Assembly (NCBI GenBank): GCA_020723845.1
Contig: DYIC01000002.1
Location: 1-64,000, forward strand
Source of the DNA: Hydrogenophaga sp.
GTDB taxonomy: Bacteria > Pseudomonadota > Gammaproteobacteria > Burkholderiales > Burkholderiaceae_C
Length of the DNA stretch: 64,000 nt
Direction: 5' to 3'
A program made the position numbers and the translations under genes. Shown piece by piece: positions 1 to 7,479 of the stretch. The notes below the pieces were generated by a model. The model worked only from the letters and a program-made list of their open reading frames with translations. It did not search any database and was not told the DNA's origin. Numbering within the stretch: the stretch's first letter is position 1; each line of letters starts with the position of its first letter.

Positions 1-890
1 TTGCGGTCGATCACCGCGTGCATCGCGCGGTGCACGTGCAGCAGCATGCCGTTGTCGCGGCACCAATTGGCCAGCCCCGTGTGCGCACAAAAACCACCGG
101 TCAGGTAGTCGTGCATGATAATGGGCGCGCCGATCGACTTCGCGTACTCCGCGCGCTTGAACATTTCGTCCGGCGTGGGCGCGGTCACGTTCAGGTAGTG
201 GCCCTTGCGCTCACCGGTCTCGCGCTCGGCCTTCTCGGTGGCCTCTTGCACGAAGTCGAAGCGCTGCTTCCAGCGCATGAACGGCTGGCTGTTGACGTTC
301 TCGTCGTCCTTGGTGAAGTCCAGCCCCCCGCGCAGCGCCTCGTACACCGCGCGGCCGTAGTTTTTGGCCGACAGTCCCAGCTTGGGCTTGATGGTGCAGC
401 CCAGCAGCGGACGGCCGTACTTGTTCATGATGTCGCGCTCGACCTGAATACCGTTGGGCGGCCCGCCGCAGGTCTTGACGTAGGCGATGGGGAAGCGCAC
501 GTCCTCCAGGCGCAGCGAGCGCACGGCCTTGAAGCCGAACACGTTGCCCACCAGCGAGGTGAACACGTTGACCACCGAACCCTCTTCGAACAGGTCGATC
601 GGGTACGCGATGAAGGCGTAGAACGCGGTGTCGTCACCGGGCACGTCCTCGATACGGTAAGCGCGGCCCTTGTAGTAGTCCAGGTCGGTCAGCAAGTCGG
701 TCCACACCGTCGTCCAGGTACCGGTGGACGACTCGGCCGCCACGGCGGCTGCCGCTTCCTCGCGATCTACCCCCGGCTGCGGCACGATCTTGAACACCGC
801 CAGCAGGTCGGTGTCCAAGGGGGTGTAGTCGGGCATCCAATAGGTCTGGCGGTATTCTTTGACGCCAGCGTTGTACGTTTTGACGGCCAT
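1..890 (-). CDS. cbbL: RuBisCO large subunit, form IA-like (3' part beyond window)
   Basis: Ribulose-1,5-bisphosphate carboxylase/oxygenase large chain, the CO2-fixing enzyme of the Calvin cycle. About 296 of the usual ~473 residues are present; the C-terminal part lies beyond base 1. Visible are the catalytic lysine in TIKPK (K168 here), the carbamylated lysine in DFTKDDEN (K194, followed by metal ligands D196 and E197) and the phosphate-binding HVHR segment at the truncated end. The N-terminus [14 protein letters not shown] matches the green-like form IA type rather than the red-like IC type. The start at 890 has a good ribosome site (aggag). Transcribed divergently from cbbR, from a promoter at 948-975. 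The small subunit is expected beyond the window edge. Confidence 0.97.
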   Translation of the reverse strand, partial: MAVKTYNAGVKEYRQTYWMPDYTPLDTDLLAVFKIVPQPGVDREEAAAAVAAESSTGTWTTVWTDLLTDLDYYKGRAYRIEDVPGDDTAFYAFIAYPIDLFEEGSVVNVFTSLVGNVFGFKAVRSLRLEDVRFPIAYVKTCGGPPNGIQVERDIMNKYGRPLLGCTIKPKLGLSAKNYGRAVYEALRGGLDFTKDDENVNSQPFMRWKQRFDFVQEATEKAERETGERKGHYLNVTAPTPDEMFKRAEYAKSIGAPIIMHDYLTGGFCAHTGLANWCRDNGMLLHVHRAMHAVIDR

Positions 891-947
891 GCTCACTCCT
901 CGGATCTCATGGTGGTTGGGCGAACCCGTTGCCTCGGGGCTGTTCGG

Positions 948-975
948 ACTATAGGCGAGCGCCAAGGAAAGTCAA
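948..975 (-). promoter_or_regulatory. cbbL promoter
   Basis: On the minus strand TTGACT (970-975) and TATAGT (948-953) are separated by 16 bp, a near-consensus sigma-70 promoter. It would start transcription near 941 and leave a ~50-nt leader before cbbL. The CbbR inverted repeat begins inside the -35 element, as expected for an activator-dependent cbb promoter. Confidence 0.7.
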
Positions 976-1007
976 AGTAAAATATTCAAAGCCTAATCTT
1001 TTACTTT
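974..1007. promoter_or_regulatory. Probable CbbR operator (9-bp inverted repeat)
   Basis: AAAGTAAAA (974-982) and TTTTACTTT (999-1007) form a perfect inverted repeat with a 16-bp spacer. It lies about -33 to -66 from the inferred cbbL start and ends 9 bp before the cbbR start codon. LysR-type regulators usually bind such AT-rich dyads in the divergent intergenic region. One site could serve cbb activation and cbbR autorepression. The placement is read from sequence; the binding is inferred. Confidence 0.6.
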
Positions 1008-1016
1008 TATAAATTT

Positions 1017-1994
1017 ATGAACCCCCGTCACCTGACCCTGCATCAGCTGCGCATCTTCCACGCGGTCGCCACGCACGGCAGCTTCGCGCGCGCGGCCGAG
1101 GCGCTGCACCTAGCGCCGCCCACCCTGTCGCTGCAGGTCAAGCAGTTGGCCGAGACGGTGGGGCAGCCCTTGGTGGAACAGATCGGGCGACGCATCTACC
1201 TCACGGCCGCTGGGCGCATGCTGGCCGAGGCCGCCACGGATGTGGACGAGCGTCTGCGCCGCCTGGGGGAAGATCTGGCCGCGCTGCAAGGCATCGAAAA
1301 AGGGAGCGTTCGCCTGGCCATTCTGACGACGGTGAAATACGTGGTGCCCAAGTTGCTAGGCGGCTTTGCGGCCGCGCACCCCGGCATCGACGTGGCCATG
1401 GTGGTGGGCAACCGCGACGCCCTGCTGCAGCGGCTGGCCGCCAATCAGGACGATCTCTACATCCTCGGCCAACCCCCACAAGACTGGGACGTGCAGTGCG
1501 AGCCGTTCGCCGACAATCCGCTGGTGCTGGTGGCCCCGCCCCACCATCCGCTGGCGCGCGAGCGCCACATCGACCCCCGGCGCTTGGCCGACGAGCCCTT
1601 CATCCTGCGCGAGCCGGGCAGTGGCACGCGCGCCACGATGGAGCGTTTTTTCGAGGCGGTGGGCGTCACGCCGCGGGCGCGCCTCGAAGTCGGCAGCAAC
1701 GAGGCGATCAAGCAGACCGTCGCCGGTGGCCTGGGGCTGGCGGTGTTGTCGGCGCACACCGTGGTGGCCGAGCTGGCGCTGGGCGAGCTGGTGCAGCTGG
1801 ACGTGCAGGGCTTTCCACTGCTGCGGCAGTGGTACGTGGTCACGCCGCGCGGCAAGCGGCTGTCACCGGCCGCAGCCGCGTTCAAGGACTGGCTGTACGC
1901 GCATCGGGAGCAGGCGCTGGCCCAGGTTCGTCAGCCGGCAGCCGCTCGGCGCGCACGCGGTCGATCCGCCGGCCCTGCATCGACAGCACCGTGA
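1017..1994 (+). CDS. cbbR: LysR-type regulator of the cbb operon (CbbR)
   Basis: LysR-family transcription regulator of 325 aa with an N-terminal winged helix-turn-helix (about residues 5-64, LHQLRIFHAVATHGSFARAA) and a periplasmic-binding-protein-like effector domain. CbbR proteins activate Calvin-cycle operons in response to metabolites such as RuBP, PEP or NADPH. Divergence from cbbL and the operator between the two genes support this identity. No Shine-Dalgarno is visible before the ATG, so the mRNA may be translated inefficiently or be nearly leaderless. The 3' end overlaps the convergent CorC-like gene by 113 bp, and the C-terminal tail (about 15 Ala/Arg-rich residues) looks like an extension. 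Confidence 0.92.
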   Translation: MNPRHLTLHQLRIFHAVATHGSFARAAEALHLAPPTLSLQVKQLAETVGQPLVEQIGRRIYLTAAGRMLAEAATDVDERLRRLGEDLAALQGIEKGSVRLAILTTVKYVVPKLLGGFAAAHPGIDVAMVVGNRDALLQRLAANQDDLYILGQPPQDWDVQCEPFADNPLVLVAPPHHPLARERHIDPRRLADEPFILREPGSGTRATMERFFEAVGVTPRARLEVGSNEAIKQTVAGGLGLAVLSAHTVVAELALGELVQLDVQGFPLLRQWYVVTPRGKRLSPAAAAFKDWLYAHREQALAQVRQPAAARRARGRSAGPASTAP

Positions 1995-3216
1995 GGCGCC
2001 AGCCCGCCACGTCCACCGCGTCGCCTACCTGCAACAGCGCGCCGGCCACCGTTTGCATCAGCCCCGCCAACGTGGCGTAGCGGTCGTGTTCCTCGTCGGG
2101 CAGCGCCGCGATGTCCAGGCGCGACTTGAACTCGTGCGCTGGCATGGCGCCGTCGAACAACCACGACCCATCCGGCTGCGGCGTCGCCCACGCGTCGTGC
2201 GGCTCGGCGCTGAACAGCTCGCCCGTGATCGCCTCCAGCACGTCCAGCGGCGTCAGCAGCCCCTGCACCTCGCCGTACTCGTCCACCACGAATACCATGC
2301 GCATGGCGCGTGCGCGAAACTGCTCTAGCAGGTCCAGCGCGGTCAAGGTCTCCGGCACGAACACCGCCGGACGCGCATCCCGGTACCAGTCCTGCTCGCG
2401 TCCCCCCATCTCGTCCAACGCGATCAAATGCGACAAATGCACCACACCCGTGACGTCGTCCAGCCCGCCACGACACACTGGGTACCACGAATGCCCCCCA
2501 TGACGGGCCCGCTCCAGCACGACCGACAATGGCTGACCAGCGTCCAGCCAATCGATGTCCGAGCGCGGCACCATCAAACTGCTGAGCTGACGCTCGTCGA
2601 GCGCCAGCACGTTGCGCACCATGCGGTGCTCCTGCCGTTTGATCACACCCGCACCGAGCCCCTCGCGCAGGCTGGCGTGGATTTCTTCCTCGGTCACGGT
2701 TTGGGCAACGTCCGTGTCGATCCGCAGCAAACGCAGCACCCCCTGCGTGGTGGCTGAGAGCAACAGCACGAACGGCTTGGCCACCCGTGCCACGGCGGCC
2801 ATCGGCCGCGCGACCCACCGGGCAACCGCCTCTGGGTACAGCTGGCCAATTCGCTTGGGCACCAGCTCGCCGAATACGATGGTCAAAAACGTGATCGCCA
2901 CGACGACGATGGCCGTCGCCGACACCGACGCGGTCACCTCGGACCATCCCCAGCGCATCAGCCACGCCGCCAGGTCGTCGCTGAACGCGGCCTCTCCAAC
3001 GATGCCGTTGAGCATTCCGATGGAGGTAATGCCCACCTGCACCGAAGACAAGAACTGCGTCGGGTTGTCCAGCAGCTGCAGCGCGGTGCGTGCGCCCCGG
3101 TCGCCGGCCTCGGCCAACGTCGACAGCCGCGCCCGACGGCTGGCCGCCAGGGCCAGCTCCGACATCGCAAACGCCCCGTTGAGCAGCGTCAGGAAAACGA
3201 TCAGCAGGATGTCCAT
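1882..3216 (-). CDS. CorC/HlyC-family membrane protein (DUF21 + CBS pair)
   Basis: 444-aa inner-membrane protein. The N-terminal DUF21/CNNM domain has about four hydrophobic segments, beginning with a hydrophobic stretch right after MDILL. A CBS pair follows in the middle and a CorC_HlyC domain at the C-terminus (DGSWLFDGAMPAHEF region). The family is linked to Mg2+/Co2+ efflux or membrane repair; the old hemolysin name is not functionally reliable. It starts only 10 bp from the divergent apaH start, and its 3' end runs 113 bp into cbbR on the opposite strand. The last ~20 residues are Pro/Ala-rich and probably disordered. Confidence 0.88.
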   Translation of the reverse strand: MDILLIVFLTLLNGAFAMSELALAASRRARLSTLAEAGDRGARTALQLLDNPTQFLSSVQVGITSIGMLNGIVGEAAFSDDLAAWLMRWGWSEVTASVSATAIVVVAITFLTIVFGELVPKRIGQLYPEAVARWVARPMAAVARVAKPFVLLLSATTQGVLRLLRIDTDVAQTVTEEEIHASLREGLGAGVIKRQEHRMVRNVLALDERQLSSLMVPRSDIDWLDAGQPLSVVLERARHGGHSWYPVCRGGLDDVTGVVHLSHLIALDEMGGREQDWYRDARPAVFVPETLTALDLLEQFRARAMRMVFVVDEYGEVQGLLTPLDVLEAITGELFSAEPHDAWATPQPDGSWLFDGAMPAHEFKSRLDIAALPDEEHDRYATLAGLMQTVAGALLQVGDAVDVAGWRLTVLSMQGRRIDRVRAERLPADEPGPAPAPDARTASP

Positions 3217-3226
3217 AATCTGTCCG

Positions 3227-4081
3227 ATGGCACTTTACCTGATTGGCGATGTCCAGGGGTGTGACGCCGCGCTGGGGCTGCTGCTGGCGGAGGTGGGCTT
3301 TTCACCGAGCCGCGATCGCTTCGTCTTGCTGGGCGATGCGGTCAACCGCGGCCCCGACTCGCTGGCCGTGCTGCGGCGGCTGCGCGCGCTCGACGACGCG
3401 GCCGACACCCTGCTGGGCAACCACGACCTGCATCTGCTGGCAGTGGCGGCCGGGGTGCGCGTGCCGCACCGCAGCGACACGCTGGACGCCATCCTGAACG
3501 CCCCCGACCGTGCAGCGCTGCTGGACTGGCTGCGACAGCGGCCGTTGGCGTTGATGGAGCGCGGCTGGCTGCTGGTGCACGCGGGCGTGCTGCCCGCCTG
3601 GACGGCGCAGCAAGTGCTGGCACTGGCAGCCGAGGTGCAGCAGGTCTTGCGCGGTGCGGACGTGGCCGAGTGGCTGCGCCAAATGTATGGCAACACGCCC
3701 ACCGCCTGGGACGACACGCTGCACGGGCCCGCACGCTGGCGCGTCATCGTCAACGCGCTGACCCGGCTTCGTTTTTGTACGCCCGACGGACACATGGAGT
3801 TTGCGACCAAGGATGGCGCCGCCGACGCGCCCCCGGGCTATGTACCATGGTTCGACGTGCCGGGGCGGCGCAGCGCCGATACCCCAATCGCGTTCGGCCA
3901 CTGGTCCACGCTGGGCCTGCTGCAGCGGCCCGACCTACTGGCGCTGGACACGGGCTGTGTGTGGGGAGGTTCGTTGAGCGCCGCACGGCTGCCCGACGAC
4001 ACACCACCGGGAACCGCCGCTGGTGTGGAAATCATCCAGATACCGTGTCCGCAGGCGCGGGTGCCGGGGCGGGAGGGCTAG
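3227..4081 (+). CDS. apaH: Symmetrical bis(5'-nucleosyl)-tetraphosphatase (ApaH)
   Basis: Cytoplasmic metallophosphoesterase that hydrolyses Ap4A to two ADP and can also remove Np4 caps from RNA. The 284-aa sequence has the family motifs GDVQG (residues 7-11), GDAVNRGPDS, GNHDLHLL and HAGV, and the ApaH-specific segments GHWSTLG and DTGCVWGG near the end. The start at 3227 is set by alignment of MALYLIGDVQG with ApaH N-termini; an upstream open frame is antisense to the CorC-like gene. No strong ribosome site is seen. The 3' end overlaps rhlE antisense by 50 bp. Confidence 0.95.
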   Translation: MALYLIGDVQGCDAALGLLLAEVGFSPSRDRFVLLGDAVNRGPDSLAVLRRLRALDDAADTLLGNHDLHLLAVAAGVRVPHRSDTLDAILNAPDRAALLDWLRQRPLALMERGWLLVHAGVLPAWTAQQVLALAAEVQQVLRGADVAEWLRQMYGNTPTAWDDTLHGPARWRVIVNALTRLRFCTPDGHMEFATKDGAADAPPGYVPWFDVPGRRSADTPIAFGHWSTLGLLQRPDLLALDTGCVWGGSLSAARLPDDTPPGTAAGVEIIQIPCPQARVPGREG

Positions 4082-5537
4082 CGACTGCCTGCGGGACGCG
4101 CAACAGCGCTGCCACTTTGCGCTTGGGTCGGATGTACGCGGACAAACCCTTCGGCGCCGGTGCCTTGACGGGTTGTTCCCAATCCGGACGGACGTCCGGC
4201 GGCAGCGATGGCTCATAGGGCTGGTCGAGCAGCGGATCGGCGGGGGCACGGCGCGTCGACGCCGCACGCGCCGGGCGCGCGGCTGCCGGTCCAGACGTGG
4301 TCCTCTCGCGTGGCGGCTCCGCAGGAGCGGGCGCCGAGGCCGCTGCGCGCGCCCCCTCGGCACTGCGCGGCGGCCGCGCACGGGAGCGGCGCTCGTCGTC
4401 GATGTCCAGCGGCTCGACCTCGACCTTGCGGCCGATGAGTTTTTCGATCTCGGCCAGCAGACGGGCATCCTTGGCACTCACGAACGACACCGCCAACCCC
4501 GAGGCACCGGCGCGACCCGTGCGGCCGATACGGTGAACGTAATCTTCCGCGTTGAACGGGATGTCGACGTTGAACACCGCCGGCACATCCTTGATGTCGA
4601 GCCCGCGCGCGGCGACGTCGGTACACACCAACAGATCGACCTGCCCCTGCTTGAACGCGTCCAGCGCCTTGAGGCGCTCGTCCTGGCTCTTGTCGCCGTG
4701 CAGTGCGGCCACCCGCAACCCGTCGCGCTCCAACGCACGCGCCAGTCGCGCGCAGCCCAGCTTGCTGTTGACGAAGACAAACGCTTGCGTCACCTGGTGC
4801 TCGCGCAAGAGCTGCTTGAGCGCCTGGCGTTTGTCCTCTTCCTCGACGCGGAAAAAGCGTTGCTCCACGGTCGAGGCCGTGGTGTTGGCACGCGCGACCT
4901 CGATGACCACCGGGTCTTGCAGGTAGCTGGCCGCCAGGCGCTTGATCTCCGGCGAAAAGGTGGCCGAAAACAGCAACGTCGTGCGCTGCTTGGGCAGGTA
5001 CGACAAGATGCGCTGCAGATCAGGCAAAAACCCGATGTCGAGCATCCGGTCCGCCTCGTCCAGCACCACATACTCGACTTGGTTGAGTACGGCCGTCTTG
5101 GCCTCGATGTGGTCGAGCAAGCGGCCAGGCGTGGCCACCAAGACCTCTACGCCCTTGCGCAGCTCTTCCACCTGTGGCTTCATGTCCATGCCGCCGAACA
5201 CCACGGCGCAGCGCAGCGGGGTGTATTTGGCGTAGAGCTTGATCTGCTGCGCCACCTGGTCAGCCAGCTCGCGCGTGGGCAGCAGCACCAGCGCGCGCAC
5301 CGGATGGCGCGCCGGCGATGTGGAGGTGTTGGCATGGCGCAACAGCCGCTGCAGCAACGGCAGCGAAAACGCCGCCGTCTTGCCGGTGCCGGTCTGCGCG
5401 GCGCCCATGACGTCGCGCCCTTGCAGCACGACGGGAATGGCCTGCGCCTGGATGGGCGTCATCGCCGTATAGCCCATCTCGGCCACGGCGCGCGCCAGGG
5501 GATCGGCCAGATTCAATTCGGAAAAAGCGTGCGTCAT
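4032..5537 (-). CDS. rhlE: DEAD-box RNA helicase RhlE
   Basis: 501-aa ATP-dependent RNA helicase implicated in ribosome assembly and RNA turnover. Motifs appear in order: Q motif TPIQAQAIP, Walker A AQTGTGKT (47-54), PTRELADQV, DEAD within VLDEADRML, SAT, HGDKSQDERLKAL, TDVAARGLDI and HRIGRTGRAG. A basic, Pro/Ala-rich C-terminal tail of about 120 residues follows the helicase core and is typical of RhlE. The N-terminus MTHAFSELNL fits the RhlE group better than SrmB or DeaD. Its end overlaps apaH antisense by 50 bp. Confidence 0.93.
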   Translation of the reverse strand: MTHAFSELNLADPLARAVAEMGYTAMTPIQAQAIPVVLQGRDVMGAAQTGTGKTAAFSLPLLQRLLRHANTSTSPARHPVRALVLLPTRELADQVAQQIKLYAKYTPLRCAVVFGGMDMKPQVEELRKGVEVLVATPGRLLDHIEAKTAVLNQVEYVVLDEADRMLDIGFLPDLQRILSYLPKQRTTLLFSATFSPEIKRLAASYLQDPVVIEVARANTTASTVEQRFFRVEEEDKRQALKQLLREHQVTQAFVFVNSKLGCARLARALERDGLRVAALHGDKSQDERLKALDAFKQGQVDLLVCTDVAARGLDIKDVPAVFNVDIPFNAEDYVHRIGRTGRAGASGLAVSFVSAKDARLLAEIEKLIGRKVEVEPLDIDDERRSRARPPRSAEGARAAASAPAPAEPPRERTTSGPAAARPARAASTRRAPADPLLDQPYEPSLPPDVRPDWEQPVKAPAPKGLSAYIRPKRKVAALLRVPQAVASPPAPAPAPADTVSG

Positions 5538-5648
5538 CGGGCGCTATTGTCGCACCGCATCACAGGCGGCGCCAAATGCGCCATGCCATGGCGGCCGGCG
5601 CCCCCGTGGCCGATGGCTGCTGCGCAGCGACAACGTCCGGCCCACCAC

Positions 5649-6758
5649 TCAGGCGTACGATGGTGCAGGATCGCTGGTGGGGCGGCCCTGGAAGTCGGTC
5701 CAGCAGCGGCGCGTAAAGTCGTACAGCTTGCAGCGGCGTGCCGTATCGAAGTACCAGCGCCAGCTGAAGCGCTGAATGATGATGCGGCCGGGCAGCATGT
5801 CCTCCAGCTTCTTCTGGGCCTGCTTGAGCTTGTACAGCGGTACGCTCATGTCCACGTGGTGCGCCGTGTGCTCCATGATGTGGTGCATCAGCGCACCGAC
5901 GCGTAGCGGGAACTCCAGGTGCACCGTGGTGGACACGAACGGCGCCGCCTTGGCCCAGGCGGCCTTGTCGTCATGCCATTGCACGGCGGGGTGGGTGTGG
6001 TGCACGTACACCACGAAGCCGATCATCGCGTTCCAGAACACGAAGGGCACCACGAAGCCCATGACCACCTGCAGCCACACCGACTGCCCCGTGGCCAGCG
6101 CCGCCCAGACCATGCCGCCGATCCACAGCAGCCCGACGCCGAGCACGAACACGCCATCCCAGAAGAACTCAGGCCGGCGCGTGCCCATATAGGTCTTGCG
6201 CGGGAAGAACATGCGCAGCCACCACATCTCGATGAAGTAGTACAGCGCGGGGCCCCAGCCGCTGCGGTAGATACGCTCCAGCAGACGGCGGCCGGGCGAC
6301 AGCGCGTCGAACTCGGCCTTGGTCAGCGGCGCCCAGACGAAGTCCACTCCCTTGAGGTTGGTGTAGCCGTGGTGCACCACGTTGTGGCCGACCTCCCACA
6401 GGCTGTAGGGCGTCAGCGACGGAATCATCGCGATGCGACCCAGCACCTTGTTCAAGCCGCGGTGCGGCGTGTAGCTCTGGTGGCAGGCGTCGTGCCCGAT
6501 GATGAACAGCCGCCCGATGACGAAGCCCGCAGCCAACCCGCACAACAGCTTGGCCCACCACGCCTCAAACACGATCGTCCCCGCGATCAACGCCGCGAAG
6601 ATGGCCCAATCCAGCAGCAACAAGGCGATGGCGATGGCCGTGCGGCGCTCGCCGAGCGGTGTGATCCAGCTGCGGATGACCTTGCGGTGGGGCAGCGGCT
6701 GCCCCGGAGGAATGGGTTGGGACGCCTCGGGCGCGGACACGTTGGGGGTCACAGACAT
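5649..6758 (-). CDS. Acyl-lipid fatty acid desaturase
   Basis: 369-aa integral membrane di-iron desaturase that introduces a double bond into acyl chains of membrane lipids. The three histidine boxes are present: HDACHQ, HNVVHH and HHIMEHTAHH, with two pairs of hydrophobic segments between them. The sequence resembles the delta-12/omega-6 group, but regiospecificity cannot be read from sequence. The start at 6758 (MSVTPN) is chosen because the upstream open frame is antisense to the rpsT promoter region. Desaturases of this type adjust membrane fluidity with temperature. Confidence 0.88.
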   Translation of the reverse strand: MSVTPNVSAPEASQPIPPGQPLPHRKVIRSWITPLGERRTAIAIALLLLDWAIFAALIAGTIVFEAWWAKLLCGLAAGFVIGRLFIIGHDACHQSYTPHRGLNKVLGRIAMIPSLTPYSLWEVGHNVVHHGYTNLKGVDFVWAPLTKAEFDALSPGRRLLERIYRSGWGPALYYFIEMWWLRMFFPRKTYMGTRRPEFFWDGVFVLGVGLLWIGGMVWAALATGQSVWLQVVMGFVVPFVFWNAMIGFVVYVHHTHPAVQWHDDKAAWAKAAPFVSTTVHLEFPLRVGALMHHIMEHTAHHVDMSVPLYKLKQAQKKLEDMLPGRIIIQRFSWRWYFDTARRCKLYDFTRRCWTDFQGRPTSDPAPSYA

Positions 6759-6875
6759 GGCGAAATCGGAAAACGCAAACGATGGACGAACCGGATCTCG
6801 GGCGGCACGGCACGCACCGGCCACTCTCGCGATCCACGCGCGCGTCCGAGTATGCCCGAACAAGCTTGCACCCAC

Positions 6876-6916
6876 TTGACTTCGGTCAATCGATGAATGC
6901 TTGCGCTTCGGCGCAA
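6876..6916. repeat. Two tandem TTCG-loop stem-loops
   Basis: TTGAC-TTCG-GTCAA (6876-6889) and TTGCGC-TTCG-GCGCAA (6901-6916) are perfect inverted repeats. On the plus strand both would close on an exceptionally stable UUCG tetraloop. They lie between the desaturase start and the rpsT -10 element. Their role is unknown; they could end antisense transcription, bind protein, or be a small dispersed repeat. Confidence 0.5.
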
Positions 6917-6946
6917 ATGCCAGCCCCAAGAAATTCTTGCGCGCCT

Positions 6947-6970
6947 TATAATGGCGGGCTTTGCTGGCAA
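6947..6970 (+). promoter_or_regulatory. rpsT promoter -10 and conserved initial leader
   Basis: A perfect TATAAT (6947-6952) is followed by a GC-rich discriminator GGCGGG and then CTTTGCTGGCAA (6959-6970). No clear -35 is seen. The same TATAAT-N6-CTTTGCTGGCAA arrangement occurs before rpsU (12066-12089), so transcription would begin at or just before an identical 12-nt sequence in both genes. A GC-rich discriminator is typical of stringently controlled promoters. Confidence 0.7.
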
Positions 6971-6998
6971 CATCCACCAACCCCACAGGAAACGATTC

Positions 6999-7295
6999 AT
7001 GGCAAGCAAATCCAAAAAGTCCCCGCGCCTGGCCTCCGGCCGCAAGCGCGCCCGTCAAGACACCAAGCTGAACGCGCACAACAGCTCGCTGCGCTCGCGC
7101 TACCGCACCGCGATCAAGAAGGTCGAGAAGGCCGTCGCCGCTGGCGACAAGGCCCAGGCGACCGCGCTGTTCGCCCAGATGCAGTCGATCGTCGACACCA
7201 TCGCCGACAAAGGCATCTTCCACAAAAACAAGGCCGCCCGCGACAAGAGCCGCCTGTCGGCGAAGGTCAAGGCCCTGGCCACCGCTGCCGCCTGA
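6999..7295 (+). CDS. rpsT: 30S ribosomal protein bS20
   Basis: 98-aa basic primary-binding protein of the small ribosomal subunit that binds the bottom of 16S rRNA helix 44. The complete family sequence is present ([20 protein letters not shown], later [24 protein letters not shown]). The ATG at 6999 has an AGGAAA ribosome site. It is monocistronic, with its own promoter at 6947 and a terminator at 7387-7421. The 3' untranslated region contains a stem-loop antisense to the 5' leader (see 7361-7385). In E. coli bS20 is autoregulated post-transcriptionally; whether that holds here is unknown. Confidence 0.98.
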   Translation: MASKSKKSPRLASGRKRARQDTKLNAHNSSLRSRYRTAIKKVEKAVAAGDKAQATALFAQMQSIVDTIADKGIFHKNKAARDKSRLSAKVKALATAAA

Positions 7296-7360
7296 CGGCG
7301 ACACACCCCCCGCCCGGATGCCGGTGGCCGCCAGCCACCGCCCATCCGCCGTTTGGACCG

Positions 7361-7385
7361 GGTGCGCTGCCAGCAAAGCCGCACC
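7361..7385 (+). ncRNA. rpsT 3'-UTR stem-loop with loop antisense to rpsT/rpsU leaders
   Basis: GGTGCG (7361-7366) pairs with CGCACC (7380-7385) and exposes the 13-nt loop CTGCCAGCAAAGC. Bases 7368-7380 are the exact reverse complement of 6957-6969 in the rpsT leader. Eleven of these bases also match the rpsU leader (CUUUGCUGGCA). The hairpin is followed one base later by the rpsT terminator, so the segment has the layout of a 3'-UTR-derived regulatory RNA. A smaller hairpin GGTGGC/GCCACC (7323-7339) lies upstream. Structure is read from sequence; function is inferred. Confidence 0.5.
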
Positions 7386-7386
7386 G

Positions 7387-7421
7387 AACAGGCCGCCGAG
7401 GCGACAGCCCGGCGGCCTGTT
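7387..7421 (+). terminator. rpsT intrinsic terminator
   Basis: A perfect 12-bp stem AACAGGCCGCCG (7387-7398) / CGGCGGCCTGTT (7410-7421) with an 11-nt loop, followed by a short T stretch. It ends the rpsT transcript 92 bp after the stop codon and precedes the end of the convergent DUF3579 gene. Confidence 0.8.
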
Positions 7422-7479
7422 TCCATTGGGAGGGTCGCTCGCGCACCCGCCGCCGCGGCGCGCATCCCCCACGCCCGCG

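Noticed and set aside
18-980. Long rightward open frame antisense to cbbL
   Set aside because: It is a high-GC shadow of cbbL with no recognisable domain, and it ends in the cbbR promoter region.
6759-7472. Upstream extension of the desaturase reading frame
   Set aside because: It runs antisense through rpsT and its promoter and matches nothing; the desaturase family starts near MSVTPN.
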